The position numbers and the translations under genes are program-made. The notes beneath the pieces were generated by a model, which did not search any database, was not told the DNA's origin, and saw only the letters and a program-made list of their open reading frames with translations. 37,408 bases of DNA from Thermosediminibacteraceae bacterium (GTDB lineage Bacteria; Bacillota; Thermosediminibacteria; Thermosediminibacterales; Thermosediminibacteraceae): the NCBI GenBank assembly GCA_021890755.1, contig JAKKUQ010000015.1, positions 1-37,408 on the forward strand. The letters run 5' to 3'. Position 1 is the first letter of the stretch; each line of letters starts with the position of its first letter. Positions 1 to 6,638 of this stretch are shown piece after piece.

Positions 1-308
1 CAGAGGGATGGGGGTGGCTCAATCCCTTTTTACACAATTATATAGACTTAACTATGTTAACTATACTAAAACATTTTTAATATTATTAGCATTTCAATTA
101 CCTTCTATTATAAAAATTATAATAAAAAGTCGTAAGAAAGGTAAAGAGAGGAGCCGGTAGCCCGCACCTTATCTTGCTCTTAATTTGGCTGTTTTCGACG
201 AGTTCCGCTCCACATCCACTGTTTTGTTTTTGTCCTCCGCTTTCTCGCCTCCCGTTTCTTGTACCGTATATTCGACATCTATGGCTGCTATTTAACTTTG
301 GCGTAATT

Positions 309-347
309 GCTGGTGGTGAAAATCTTTTCCAGCCCACCAGCTTTTTT
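309..347 (+). terminator. Intrinsic terminator
   Basis: The arms GCTGGTGG (309-316) and CCACCAGC (334-341) pair perfectly. A further GAAAA/TTTTC pairing lies inside the loop, and the stem is followed at once by six T (342-347). This is the form of a rho-independent terminator reading rightwards. The gene it serves is not identifiable in the window. Confidence 0.7.
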
Positions 348-426
348 GTATGCGAATGGAAATAACCACCGCGTCATATTTACTTTTTTGTAACCATTTT
401 TAACCTTTTACTAATCCTTTTTTGCT

Positions 427-475
427 TGCAATAATTATACTTATTATTGCAGCATGGGAATTACCTTAGCTAAGG
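427..475. promoter_or_regulatory. Two inverted repeats upstream of broken gene and MFS gene
   Basis: TGCAATAAT (427-435) and ATTATTGCA (443-451) form a perfect 9-bp inverted repeat around a 7-nt AT spacer. The spacer with its flank contains TATACT, a possible -10 element. Thirteen bases on there is a 12-bp perfect palindrome, CCTTAGCTAAGG (464-475). Both sit 40-90 bases upstream of the translation start at 513. They may be operators for the transcript that now runs into the MFS exporter gene. Function is inferred from symmetry and position only. Confidence 0.35.
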
Positions 476-512
476 CCCAACCTGCGTGATAAGTTTCCAC
501 GGAGGGACGTTA

Positions 513-792
513 ATGAGCCGTTTAAAAAAGTTTGCGGCAATTATTATAATTCGATGTCGTTCCTTCAGCATATAACACCCTGGTGAATTTCATATACGCC
601 GTCAGCACCGGCGATGAAAGTGAGGCTTCAAAGTGGGTGACCGATAAAGCTCTCATAGACAGGGCAAAAGAGCTGAAATTAGTGCATAACCCTCTCGGCC
701 AGCGGTGGCAGATAGACTTTAGCGATCCCTCGGGGGAGCGCCGGGGCCCAATAAGGATAATCTCTGGCCCGGCGGAAGGAGTTCAGGTTTAG
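513..792 (+). pseudogene. Remnant of a secreted-protein gene (internal deletion or frameshift)
   Basis: An ATG at 513 follows a strong GGAGGG at 501-506 and encodes MSRLKKFAAIIII, a typical lysine-plus-hydrophobic signal peptide start. That frame stops at 573-575. From 550 another frame is open to the TAG at 790-792. It encodes a folded-looking segment with SAYNTLVNFIYAVSTGDESE and ending in ISGPAEGVQV. No plausible start lies in front of this second frame beyond a GTG at 583 without a ribosome binding site. The simplest reading is one gene, signal peptide plus C-terminal domain, that lost an internal piece and its frame. I do not recognise the family. The stop codon overlaps the ribosome binding site of the MFS gene, so the two were probably cotranscribed. 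Confidence 0.55.
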
Positions 793-807
793 GAGGAGGC
801 CGGTTTG

Positions 808-2058
808 GTGAACAAAAGCATACCGCAACCTTTAATTTATTTAATCTATTCAGGTGCCACCGCCTTTTTTTTCTCATTAGCTTTTACAGTAAGTCAAATA
901 TACCGAATTGATATGCTGCACCTGAACCCCTTACAGCTCGTTCTGGTGGGAACGGTGCTGGAAACCTCTTGCTTTCTTTTTGAGATACCGACGGGGATTG
1001 TGGCTGACACTAGAGGCAGAAAGCTTTCGGTTATTATAGGTCTTATATTAATGGGCATAGCATTCATAATAGAAGGCACCATTCCCCTTTTTATATCAGT
1101 TGTATTAAGTCAAGTGTTTTTGGGAATTGGATACACCTTTACAAGCGGTGCGGACGAGGCATGGATAGCAGACGAGATGGGCGGTAAGGGCCTGGACTCA
1201 ATTTATTTGAGGTCGGCGCAGGTTACGCAGTTATTTTCTTTTGCCGGAATATTCGCAAGTTCATTATTGGGGTACATGAGGATAAGCCTGCCCATAATAG
1301 TCGGTGGAATGTTATTTATAGCCCTGGCCGTATTTTTGATGTTCTTTATGAGGGAGACAAACTTTACGCCATCTCCTGCGAAGGACCGAAATTCCTGGGG
1401 ACAGATGGGGCATACCTTTATGGAAGGTGTCAAATTTATCAGGGGGAAGCCGGTGTTAAAGCTGGTGATGGCTATTTCTTTATTATACGGATTATATAGT
1501 GAAGGCTTTGATAGATTGTGGACAGCTCATTTTTTGGCGGACATAGGCTTCCCGGCTGCACTGAATTTGAAACCGGTGGTTTGGATTGGAATTATAGATG
1601 GAAGTGCAATGCTTCTCAGCATACCAGCAGTTGAATATATAAAGAGGAGGATGGAGAAAGCTGGGGAACTGGAACGGGTTTTTGCATTGACCTTAATTAA
1701 TGTATTTATGGTTGTAACGATGATTTTATTCGGATTGTCAGGAAACTTTAGCATGGTTCTGGCCATGTATCTGACATTTAATATTCTCAGGACCACAAAT
1801 AGACCGATATACAGTGCATGGATAAACGAGAATATAAAGTCGGAAGTAAGAGCCACGGTGCTTTCAACTTACGGCCAAATTGATGCTTTAGGCCAAATTA
1901 TAGGCGGCCCCATTATAGGGCTGATAGCATTGAAGGTCTCAATTCCTGCAGCAATTGTAGTGTCGGGGATAATCCTCTCACCCGTAATTGTTTTATTCAT
2001 TTACGGGGTGCGTTTTACAGGGAAAGATTTGAGGCCTTGGATAAAGGTAAAGAAGTAA
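808..2058 (+). CDS. MFS transporter, probable drug or small-molecule exporter
   Basis: The product is 416 residues with about twelve hydrophobic segments. It has the MFS loop 2-3 signature around residue 65, seen as PTGIVADTRGRKLS, so it is a major facilitator in the inner membrane. Length and layout fit the H+-antiporter exporters related to tetracycline and macrolide efflux, but the substrate cannot be read from the sequence. The ribosome binding site AGGAGGAGG at 791-799 serves the adjacent TTG (805) or GTG (808). I chose the GTG because its spacing of 8 is better. The gene directly follows the broken gene at 513-792. Confidence 0.85.
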   Translation: MNKSIPQPLIYLIYSGATAFFFSLAFTVSQIYRIDMLHLNPLQLVLVGTVLETSCFLFEIPTGIVADTRGRKLSVIIGLILMGIAFIIEGTIPLFISVVLSQVFLGIGYTFTSGADEAWIADEMGGKGLDSIYLRSAQVTQLFSFAGIFASSLLGYMRISLPIIVGGMLFIALAVFLMFFMRETNFTPSPAKDRNSWGQMGHTFMEGVKFIRGKPVLKLVMAISLLYGLYSEGFDRLWTAHFLADIGFPAALNLKPVVWIGIIDGSAMLLSIPAVEYIKRRMEKAGELERVFALTLINVFMVVTMILFGLSGNFSMVLAMYLTFNILRTTNRPIYSAWINENIKSEVRATVLSTYGQIDALGQIIGGPIIGLIALKVSIPAAIVVSGIILSPVIVLFIYGVRFTGKDLRPWIKVKK

Positions 2059-2061
2059 TTA

Positions 2062-2079
2062 CCCCGGCCTCCTCCGGGG
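2062..2079 (+). terminator. GC-rich hairpin after MFS gene, weak terminator candidate
   Basis: CCCCGG (2062-2067) pairs with CCGGGG (2074-2079) across a 6-nt loop, four bases after the MFS stop codon. No T tract follows, so it may be a 3' stabilising hairpin rather than a terminator. Confidence 0.3.
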
Positions 2080-2097
2080 GTTCGAGAAGGTGGATTA

Positions 2098-2164
2098 ATT
2101 TCGTTTACCCTTTCTATGTTCCTGACAAATGAACGGCGCAGGCGGCATCGCCCAGCCAGGATTC
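2098..2164 (-). pseudogene. Vestigial comB fragment
   Basis: Positions 2098-2126 match 3001-3029, inside comB, with only two differences. Positions 2134-2150 are identical to 3050-3066, and the flanking bases to about 2164 still align. The stretch between the blocks is 7 bases here and 20 in comB, so a small deletion has occurred. Read leftwards, the first block encodes VRNIERVNEI against VRNMERVNEI in ComB. The fragment has no start, stop or frame of its own. It lies in the same orientation as the intact comB about 0.9 kb downstream. Confidence 0.6.
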
Positions 2165-2184
2165 GCTTTTTACGGAGGTTTGCC

Positions 2185-2754
2185 ATGAAGAAAAAAATTG
2201 ATTTTGTTGCAGGGATGTTTTTCGCGGTCGCTACCGTTATATTTATCGTAGTATTCCTTACCAATGATGCCTTTTTCAATTGGGCTTTTGAGAGGCACCA
2301 CAACATATTAAGTTGGTATATTAGACCTTTGTTTATAATCCCAATAGTTATATTTGCATTCAAAAAAAGCCTTACCGGAATATTCGCTTCAATATTCGCC
2401 CTGTTTACCAGCATGTTCTGGTTTCCTGCTCCAGCCGAAAACAACCCGCAGGTTCTGGAGTTCTTAGCCTTTGAAATGGATTATTTAAAAAGCCCATGGA
2501 CCCTTCCCAAAATAGTGATGAGTTTGGCAGTACCCCTGTTTTTCTTTATGCTTCTTACGGCCGCATGGAAAAGGAACTGGAAATGGCTATTAGGCGTCAT
2601 CATAGGGGCAGCCGTTTTAAAATTTATTTGGAGCATTGTATTCAGCGGTGAAGCAGGCTTATCTATCCTGAAACCCGCATTATTAGGCTTGATTGTCTGC
2701 ATCGGCACGCTAAGTTATTTTCTAAAGAAACATAAGCGAAAGGATAAAAATTGA
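2185..2754 (+). CDS. Small integral membrane protein of unknown function
   Basis: The product is 189 residues with about five predicted membrane helices. It starts MKKKIDF and ends in a basic tail, KKHKRKDK. A conserved-looking loop near residue 75 contains FWFPAPAENNPQ. The start at 2185 is chosen because ACGGAGGTT (2172-2180) precedes it with good spacing. An in-frame ATG at 2116 lies inside the comB-derived fragment and would add an arginine-rich, non-membrane leader, so I reject it. I do not recognise the family. Its neighbours, an exporter upstream and convergent comB downstream, do not suggest a role. Confidence 0.7.
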   Translation: MKKKIDFVAGMFFAVATVIFIVVFLTNDAFFNWAFERHHNILSWYIRPLFIIPIVIFAFKKSLTGIFASIFALFTSMFWFPAPAENNPQVLEFLAFEMDYLKSPWTLPKIVMSLAVPLFFFMLLTAAWKRNWKWLLGVIIGAAVLKFIWSIVFSGEAGLSILKPALLGLIVCIGTLSYFLKKHKRKDKN

Positions 2755-2780
2755 TTGATCGTTAAATCATTGTGAATACG

Positions 2781-3536
2781 CTATTTTAGAACCTCACTTA
2801 TCGCGCTTTGAATGCATCCTTTTTGATACACCGGCACGCAGTCCAGTACATCCCGCTGCAGGCAGTAGTCTATGTCCTTTTCAAAGCCCAGGTCCAGAAG
2901 CCTCTTGTAATGTCCTGCATGGGAGATGAAAGTTTTCAGGTCGCTCCGGTGTCCCAGGTAAAGCTCATGGCAGGCGAAGGCCAGGTCCGATAATTCCGGG
3001 ATTTCGTTCACCCTTTCCATGTTCCTGACGAGGCTATCCACGATAAGACCGGCGCAGGCGGCATCGTCAAGCGAGAATTCCCCCAGCGTTCCGGCACACA
3101 CCAAGGCCACACAGGAGGTTTCAGAGGACAAAGCAAACCGCAGTGCTTTTTCGACCACCGCTGATGCGTTGAGAAAGCAACCTATTAGCACGTGTTCGGC
3201 GCTTTCGGAAGCTTTGATGGCTCTCGTGCCGTTGCTGGTGGTGATGATTACCGTTTTCCCTGCCACCAGCTCGTTTTTGTATTCTAGGGGTGAATTTCCC
3301 AGGTCAAAGCCTGGAATCTTTACTGCCTCTCGCTCACCGCCGAGGAGGACTTGACCTTCAAATTTCCTTGATAGATTTAGAGCCTCATCCACCGAGGACA
3401 CTGGAATGACCCTTTCTGCGCCGTTAGAAAGGGCCGTGGTTATGACGCTGGTGGCCCTGAGTACGTCTATTACTATTGCGGTTTTCCCGCTCAGGTCTTT
3501 TACACTGTTAAAGGTGGAATACACTTCAATTTGCAT
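2781..3536 (-). CDS. comB: 2-phosphosulfolactate phosphatase family (ComB)
   Basis: The product is 251 residues, the normal length of ComB. Family blocks are clear: VIDVLRATS near residue 23, GGER near 67, GFDLGNSP near 77, TTSNGTRA near 99 and CAGTLGEFSLDDAACAG near 146. ComB is a Mg-dependent phosphatase that converts phosphosulfolactate to sulfolactate on the coenzyme M route. In clostridia the family is common without the rest of that route, so the physiological substrate is uncertain. The start ATG (3534-3536) follows GGGGAGAG. It is the last gene of the leftward MNT-HEPN-comB run, 27 bases after the HEPN stop. Confidence 0.85.
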   Translation of the reverse strand: MQIEVYSTFNSVKDLSGKTAIVIDVLRATSVITTALSNGAERVIPVSSVDEALNLSRKFEGQVLLGGEREAVKIPGFDLGNSPLEYKNELVAGKTVIITTSNGTRAIKASESAEHVLIGCFLNASAVVEKALRFALSSETSCVALVCAGTLGEFSLDDAACAGLIVDSLVRNMERVNEIPELSDLAFACHELYLGHRSDLKTFISHAGHYKRLLDLGFEKDIDYCLQRDVLDCVPVYQKGCIQSAISEVLK

Positions 3537-3563
3537 TTTTCTCTCCCCATTCTGTAAAGTTAA

Positions 3564-3986
3564 TTAAGCCCTTGGATATTTTTTTAATGCTTCCTCAACG
3601 GTTTTAAGAACAAATTCCGCATCTTTAATGGCCATTTCGGCATCTTCAGGCCCGTACTCTTCGGTGGGAATGAAATCCTCGGCGCCATAGAAGCTAAGTT
3701 CCCTTTCCTTGCGCAGGCGTTTCGAAATGCTTTTTATTTTGTCGAGGTGTTTCTGCAGGATTTGAGGAAGCGATTCCTTATGTTTTTCGAGTACACGCCC
3801 TACATCGTGTATTTTAGGCACTTCAACGCCAATTGCTCTCAAAACAGCTTTCAATAACAGTTCTACCATTTCTTGGGCTTCCCGGACCACATCTGAGTAA
3901 GCTCCATTTTCGTAAAAAAAACCCAGGGCTTTGAATCGAACTTTTGCTTTTTCAAGATAGGCGGAAGTTAACGCGTCTATTTTCAT
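3564..3986 (-). CDS. HEPN domain protein paired with MNT nucleotidyltransferase
   Basis: The product is 140 residues and wholly helical in appearance. It starts with the HEPN pattern of an alpha-helical domain (YSDVVREAQEMVELLLKAVL near residues 30-50) followed by IHDVGRVLE, where HEPN proteins usually carry an H-D/H-x-L element. HEPN toxins are RNases with an R-x4-6-H motif. Here the C-terminal region reads RKERELSFYGAED and has no histidine at that place, so RNase activity is doubtful. It overlaps the MNT gene by four bases, and AGGAGGTA lies just before its ATG. The pair may be a toxin-antitoxin module or a HEPN-assisted nucleotidyltransferase. I favour the latter because the motif is missing. 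Confidence 0.75.
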   Translation of the reverse strand: MKIDALTSAYLEKAKVRFKALGFFYENGAYSDVVREAQEMVELLLKAVLRAIGVEVPKIHDVGRVLEKHKESLPQILQKHLDKIKSISKRLRKERELSFYGAEDFIPTEEYGPEDAEMAIKDAEFVLKTVEEALKKYPRA

Positions 3987-4525
3987 AGTTCGGTACCTCC
4001 TAAAAATTTTCCGCTTTCAATTTTCCACTCCCAAAAGTTGCCTAACACTGACTTCTTTGCACCGTACTCTTTCATCAAACTTTTTGTGGACTTTATTATG
4101 CGGGATATAATTCCTTCGGGGTCGAACAAGATTTTATTGTGTTCGGCAAGGTCAAAATAAATGGGTTGAAACTTCAGGGATTCTTCTTTTTCGAGAATAT
4201 ACGGGGAAAGTTCGCACAGGATATCCTCGTTTTCATATAGCTGCTGGCCCAAGGGTTCGAGCGCAAGTTCCACGTTTTCGACAAACTCTCTTATTCTCCC
4301 GCTCAAGCTTTGAGCTTCTTTTAAAATGATCAAAAGGTCTAGGTCTGAATTTTTCCGGTTTTCCCCCCTAGCGTAGGAACCGAAAATTGCAAGGCCTAAG
4401 AGAGAATTTGCGTAGTATTCGATTATGCGCTCGAGCGCGCAAAGGATGTATTTCCTGTGAAGGGGGGAGAAAGTCTTCAGCTCCGATACACATTTTTCTA
4501 TCACGAAAATCACCCTTCGGTTCAT
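3983..4525 (-). CDS. MNT-type nucleotidyltransferase
   Basis: The product is 180 residues with the minimal nucleotidyltransferase signature GSYARGENRKNSDLDLLI near residue 49: G-S, then the two metal-binding aspartates as D-x-D. MNT proteins transfer NMP to a partner; in HEPN-MNT modules they AMPylate the HEPN protein. The C-terminal half is longer than in minimal MNTs and has a helical region ending EWKIESGKFLGGTEL. The ATG at 4525 is preceded by TTG at 4528, and neither has a clear ribosome binding site. A promoter at 4540-4568 would leave a leader of only about 8 bases. It is the first gene of a leftward run with HEPN and comB. Confidence 0.75.
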   Translation of the reverse strand: MNRRVIFVIEKCVSELKTFSPLHRKYILCALERIIEYYANSLLGLAIFGSYARGENRKNSDLDLLIILKEAQSLSGRIREFVENVELALEPLGQQLYENEDILCELSPYILEKEESLKFQPIYFDLAEHNKILFDPEGIISRIIKSTKSLMKEYGAKKSVLGNFWEWKIESGKFLGGTEL

Positions 4526-4539
4526 CAATTCTCAAACAA

Positions 4540-4568
4540 ATTATATCAGTCAGAAAAAGCATCATCAA
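4540..4568 (-). promoter_or_regulatory. Promoter of the MNT-HEPN-comB operon
   Basis: Read on the minus strand, TTGATG (4568-4563), a 17-base spacer and TATAAT (4545-4540) form a near-consensus sigma-A promoter. Expected initiation is near 4533, about eight bases before the MNT start, so the mRNA would be almost leaderless. It is back to back with the cobalamin operon promoter. Confidence 0.65.
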
Positions 4569-4587
4569 CCTGTGCGTTATAAAAAAA

Positions 4588-4616
4588 TTGACAAACCTTT
4601 CGAAAAATGTTATATC
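4588..4616 (+). promoter_or_regulatory. Promoter of the cobalamin operon
   Basis: TTGACA (4588-4593), a 17-base spacer and TATATC (4611-4616) form a strong sigma-A-type promoter. Transcription would start about 20 bases before the riboswitch aptamer. Confidence 0.75.
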
Positions 4617-4639
4617 TTTAATTAAAGGAAAATTAAATA

Positions 4640-4806
4640 GACGGGATACAGGTTCCGGCAAAATGCCGGCTAAGAGGGAAGTCCGGTGAAAATCCGGCGC
4701 GGTCCCGCCACTGTGATGGGGAGCCGCCTTATAAAATGCCACTGGGAAACCGGGAAGGCATAAGGCGGCGGTGAACCAGAGCCAGGAGACCTGCCTGTAT
4801 CTTTTA
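4640..4806 (+). promoter_or_regulatory. Cobalamin (AdoCbl) riboswitch
   Basis: The P1 stem GATACAGG (4645-4652) pairs with CCTGTATC (4794-4801). The conserved core elements are present in order: GCCGGCTAAGAGGGAAGTCC around 4665-4684, GGTCCCGCCACTGTGA around 4701-4716, and the B12 box GAGCCAGGAGACCTGCC ending at 4795. This class binds adenosylcobalamin in the nascent mRNA and lowers expression of cobalamin genes. The next elements are a hairpin (4805-4838) and an intrinsic terminator, so control here is most likely by premature termination before cbiM. Confidence 0.95.
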
Positions 4807-4838
4807 TACACTTACCTACGGGTGATAGGGGGTGTATA
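4805..4838 (+). promoter_or_regulatory. Hairpin between aptamer and terminator
   Basis: TATACAC (4805-4811) pairs with GTGTATA (4832-4838). Its left arm adjoins the P1 3' strand, so it may take part in switching between aptamer and expression platform. This is an inference from pairing and position. Confidence 0.45.
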
Positions 4839-4856
4839 GAGGATGGACTTTTAAAG

Positions 4857-4890
4857 AACCTCTTAACACTTCGTAGTTAAGAGGTTTTTT
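4857..4890 (+). terminator. Riboswitch-controlled intrinsic terminator
   Basis: AACCTCTTAAC (4857-4867) pairs with GTTAAGAGGTT (4876-4886), an 11-bp stem with an 8-base loop, and the T run continues to 4890. It lies between the riboswitch and cbiM, so it is the off switch of the operon when cobalamin is bound. Confidence 0.85.
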
Positions 4891-4920
4891 ATTTTCAAAA
4901 AACTGAAAGGGGTTTTTAAA

Positions 4921-5655
4921 ATGAGAATGGCCGTTTCGCTTGTTGTGTTAGTTATAATACTCGCCTATCCGGTAAACGCGTACGCAATGCACATAATGGA
5001 AGGATTTTTGCCGCTTTTTTGGTGCATCTTCTGGTATGCTGCCTACATCCCGTTTCTACTATTGGGACTTTCGCACATAAGGAAAAAAATCATGTCCGAT
5101 GCTTCGGGCAAGGTAGTTCTGGGTTTTGCCGGGGCCTTCGCTTTCGTGCTTTCGGCTTTGAAACTTCCTTCGGTTACAGGCAGTTGCTCCCATCCCACGG
5201 GAGTGGGCCTCGGGGCTATCCTGTTTGGGCCACTTCCAATGGCGGTAATTGGAGGGATTGTACTCCTTTTTCAGGCATTGCTCCTCGCCCACGGCGGGCT
5301 GAGCACCCTAGGGGCTAATTCCTTTTCTATGGCGGTTGCCGGTCCCTTCATTTCCTACTGGGTGTATCGGGCGGCGAGGAGGGCCAAGGTTTCCCGGAAT
5401 GTCTCAGTATTTCTCGGAGCCGCTTTTGGGGACCTTGCGACTTATGCCGTGACTTCGCTGCAGCTTGCCCTGGCATTTCCCGACAAGAGCGGAGGTTTTT
5501 TCCTTTCGTTTTTGAAATTCGCCGGAATTTTTGCCGTGACTCAGGTGCCCCTTGCGATAGCAGAGGGAATTGTCACGGTGATAGTCCTTGATTTGCTTGA
5601 GCAGAGGGCAAAAGGTGCAGTGGAAACCCTTATAGAAGAGGAGGGTTTGCGTTGA
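4921..5655 (+). CDS. cbiM: Cobalt ECF transporter substrate-binding membrane protein CbiM
   Basis: The product is 244 residues. A signal-like first segment ending in NAYA precedes MHIMEGFLP, where the His at the mature N terminus is the conserved cobalt ligand in CbiM/NikM proteins. About six further hydrophobic segments follow, with the family region [17 protein letters not shown] near residue 82. It is the S component of the CbiMNQO cobalt importer in the cytoplasmic membrane. The ATG has GAAAGGGG about ten bases before it. It is the first gene after the riboswitch and terminator, and cbiN starts inside its stop codon. Confidence 0.95.
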   Translation: MRMAVSLVVLVIILAYPVNAYAMHIMEGFLPLFWCIFWYAAYIPFLLLGLSHIRKKIMSDASGKVVLGFAGAFAFVLSALKLPSVTGSCSHPTGVGLGAILFGPLPMAVIGGIVLLFQALLLAHGGLSTLGANSFSMAVAGPFISYWVYRAARRAKVSRNVSVFLGAAFGDLATYAVTSLQLALAFPDKSGGFFLSFLKFAGIFAVTQVPLAIAEGIVTVIVLDLLEQRAKGAVETLIEEEGLR

Positions 5656-5939
5656 AAGATAGACGGCTTTTGAGACTTTCTCTTGTCCTTGCGACTACCC
5701 TTTTGTTGTTGCTTTTCTTGTCATTTGGGCTGGATCTTGGATTTGAAGGCTCCGACGATAGGGCAGTGGAGCTCATCTTAAATACTAATCCAGATTATAC
5801 GCCCTGGCTTTCGAACCTGTGGGAGCCCGGAAGCGACTTTATGGAAAAGTTGCTCTTTGGCCTGCAGGTGACGCTGGGGCTTGTGGTTGGAACATATTTT
5901 TACATAAAACTGAAGGCGATTGATGATGTTTCTAGATAG
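5652..5939 (+). CDS. cbiN: Cobalt transporter accessory protein CbiN
   Basis: The product is 95 residues, the usual size of CbiN. It has an N-terminal membrane helix, an extracytoplasmic loop with [10 protein letters not shown] and the family [21 protein letters not shown] segment, and a second helix near residues 68-86. CbiN assists CbiM in cobalt loading. It starts with TTG (5652) overlapping the cbiM stop, which indicates translational coupling. Its own end overlaps the start of cbiQ. Confidence 0.92.
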   Translation: MKDRRLLRLSLVLATTLLLLLFLSFGLDLGFEGSDDRAVELILNTNPDYTPWLSNLWEPGSDFMEKLLFGLQVTLGLVVGTYFYIKLKAIDDVSR

Positions 5940-6630
5940 GTACGCTTACACCAACCGTTTAAAAGACGTAAGCCCCCTTATAAAAATGGCCTTTGTGTTC
6001 TTGATGATGGCGGTGGGATTCGCTGGAGGGCTTTGGATTCACGCTTTAATCTTCTTTATAATGGCGATTGCAACAGTTTTTATAGCAGGCATCGACCTTA
6101 AGGTCTATTTAGGGCTAGTGTCAGGAGCGCTATTTTTTCTGCTTCCTGGTGTTTTTGTGGTTTTTCTTTCCTGTGATTCGCTGATGAGGGCGGCGTTGCT
6201 TTTCAGCCGCTCCCTTGCCATGGTTTCGTGTTTTTATTTTCTTTGTCTCACCACACCGGCACTGGAAGTAGTGGTAGCTCTAAAGGGTTTAGGTGTGCCC
6301 CGGCTTTTCGTGGAACTTTCATTTCTGACTTACAGACAGATTTTTACCCTAGCCGACTATGCTGGGATGATATACAACGCCCAGACGGCGAGGCTCGGAT
6401 ATGTGAGTTTTGCATCTTCGCTTCGCTCCACGGGCTTTCTGGTCGCTGGGCTTTTTGCAAAGGCCATGGAAGGCTCCAATAAACTTCAGATGGCATTGGA
6501 GGCCAGAGGGTATGACGGTGGAGAGCTAAAAGTGCTAGATATTCGTCCAACTGACAATAAAAAAGAAAATGATAATAGTCATTTCGGCAATAATTCTGTC
6601 GGCGATTTATTCACTAATAAAATGGGGTAA
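5923..6630 (+). CDS. cbiQ: Cobalt ECF transporter T component CbiQ (apparent frameshift near the 3' end)
   Basis: The product is 235 residues as read, starting at ATG 5923 or 5926 after GAAGG. It has several membrane helices and the EcfT coupling-helix signature LEARGYDGG near residue 195, which touches the ATPase. After KVLDIRPTDNKK the frame gives a hydrophilic tail ending in FTNKMG. A one-base shift at the A6 run 6559-6564 instead continues KKKMIIVISAIILSAIYSL and WGKG, a clear last membrane helix, stopping at 6635-6637 just before cbiO. EcfT proteins normally end with such a helix. Either the gene carries a one-base insertion, or slippage or a sequence error is involved. Family assignment is secure; function as read is uncertain. 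Confidence 0.9.
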   Translation: MMFLDRYAYTNRLKDVSPLIKMAFVFLMMAVGFAGGLWIHALIFFIMAIATVFIAGIDLKVYLGLVSGALFFLLPGVFVVFLSCDSLMRAALLFSRSLAMVSCFYFLCLTTPALEVVVALKGLGVPRLFVELSFLTYRQIFTLADYAGMIYNAQTARLGYVSFASSLRSTGFLVAGLFAKAMEGSNKLQMALEARGYDGGELKVLDIRPTDNKKENDNSHFGNNSVGDLFTNKMG

Positions 6631-6638
6631 GGGATAAA

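Larger units (their letters stand above)
1..512. other. AT-rich region without a convincing gene
   Basis: I find no gene I can defend before position 513. Several short open frames exist on both strands between about 100 and 365. They overlap one another in different frames, have no good ribosome binding site and do not resemble a known family. What can be seen is an intrinsic terminator (309-347) and two symmetric elements (427-451 and 464-475). The terminator suggests that a rightward transcript from before the window, or from a decayed gene here, ends at about 347. Confidence 0.5.

Noticed and set aside
98-365. Overlapping short open frames on both strands near the left end
   Set aside because: They conflict with each other, lack ribosome binding sites and show no family features; the plus-strand one runs through the terminator at 309-347.
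2116-2184. Longer N terminus for the membrane protein at 2185
   Set aside because: It is made of the comB-derived fragment read on the other strand and has an arginine-rich sequence unlike a membrane protein start.
3019-3354. Open frame of 111 codons on the plus strand within comB
   Set aside because: It is a shadow of the well-conserved comB coding frame on the other strand.
6559-6571. Programmed -1 ribosomal frameshift at the A6G run in cbiQ
   Set aside because: A -1 shift here leads to a stop within three codons; the helix-encoding frame requires +1 (or one A fewer), so the dnaX-type mechanism does not fit.
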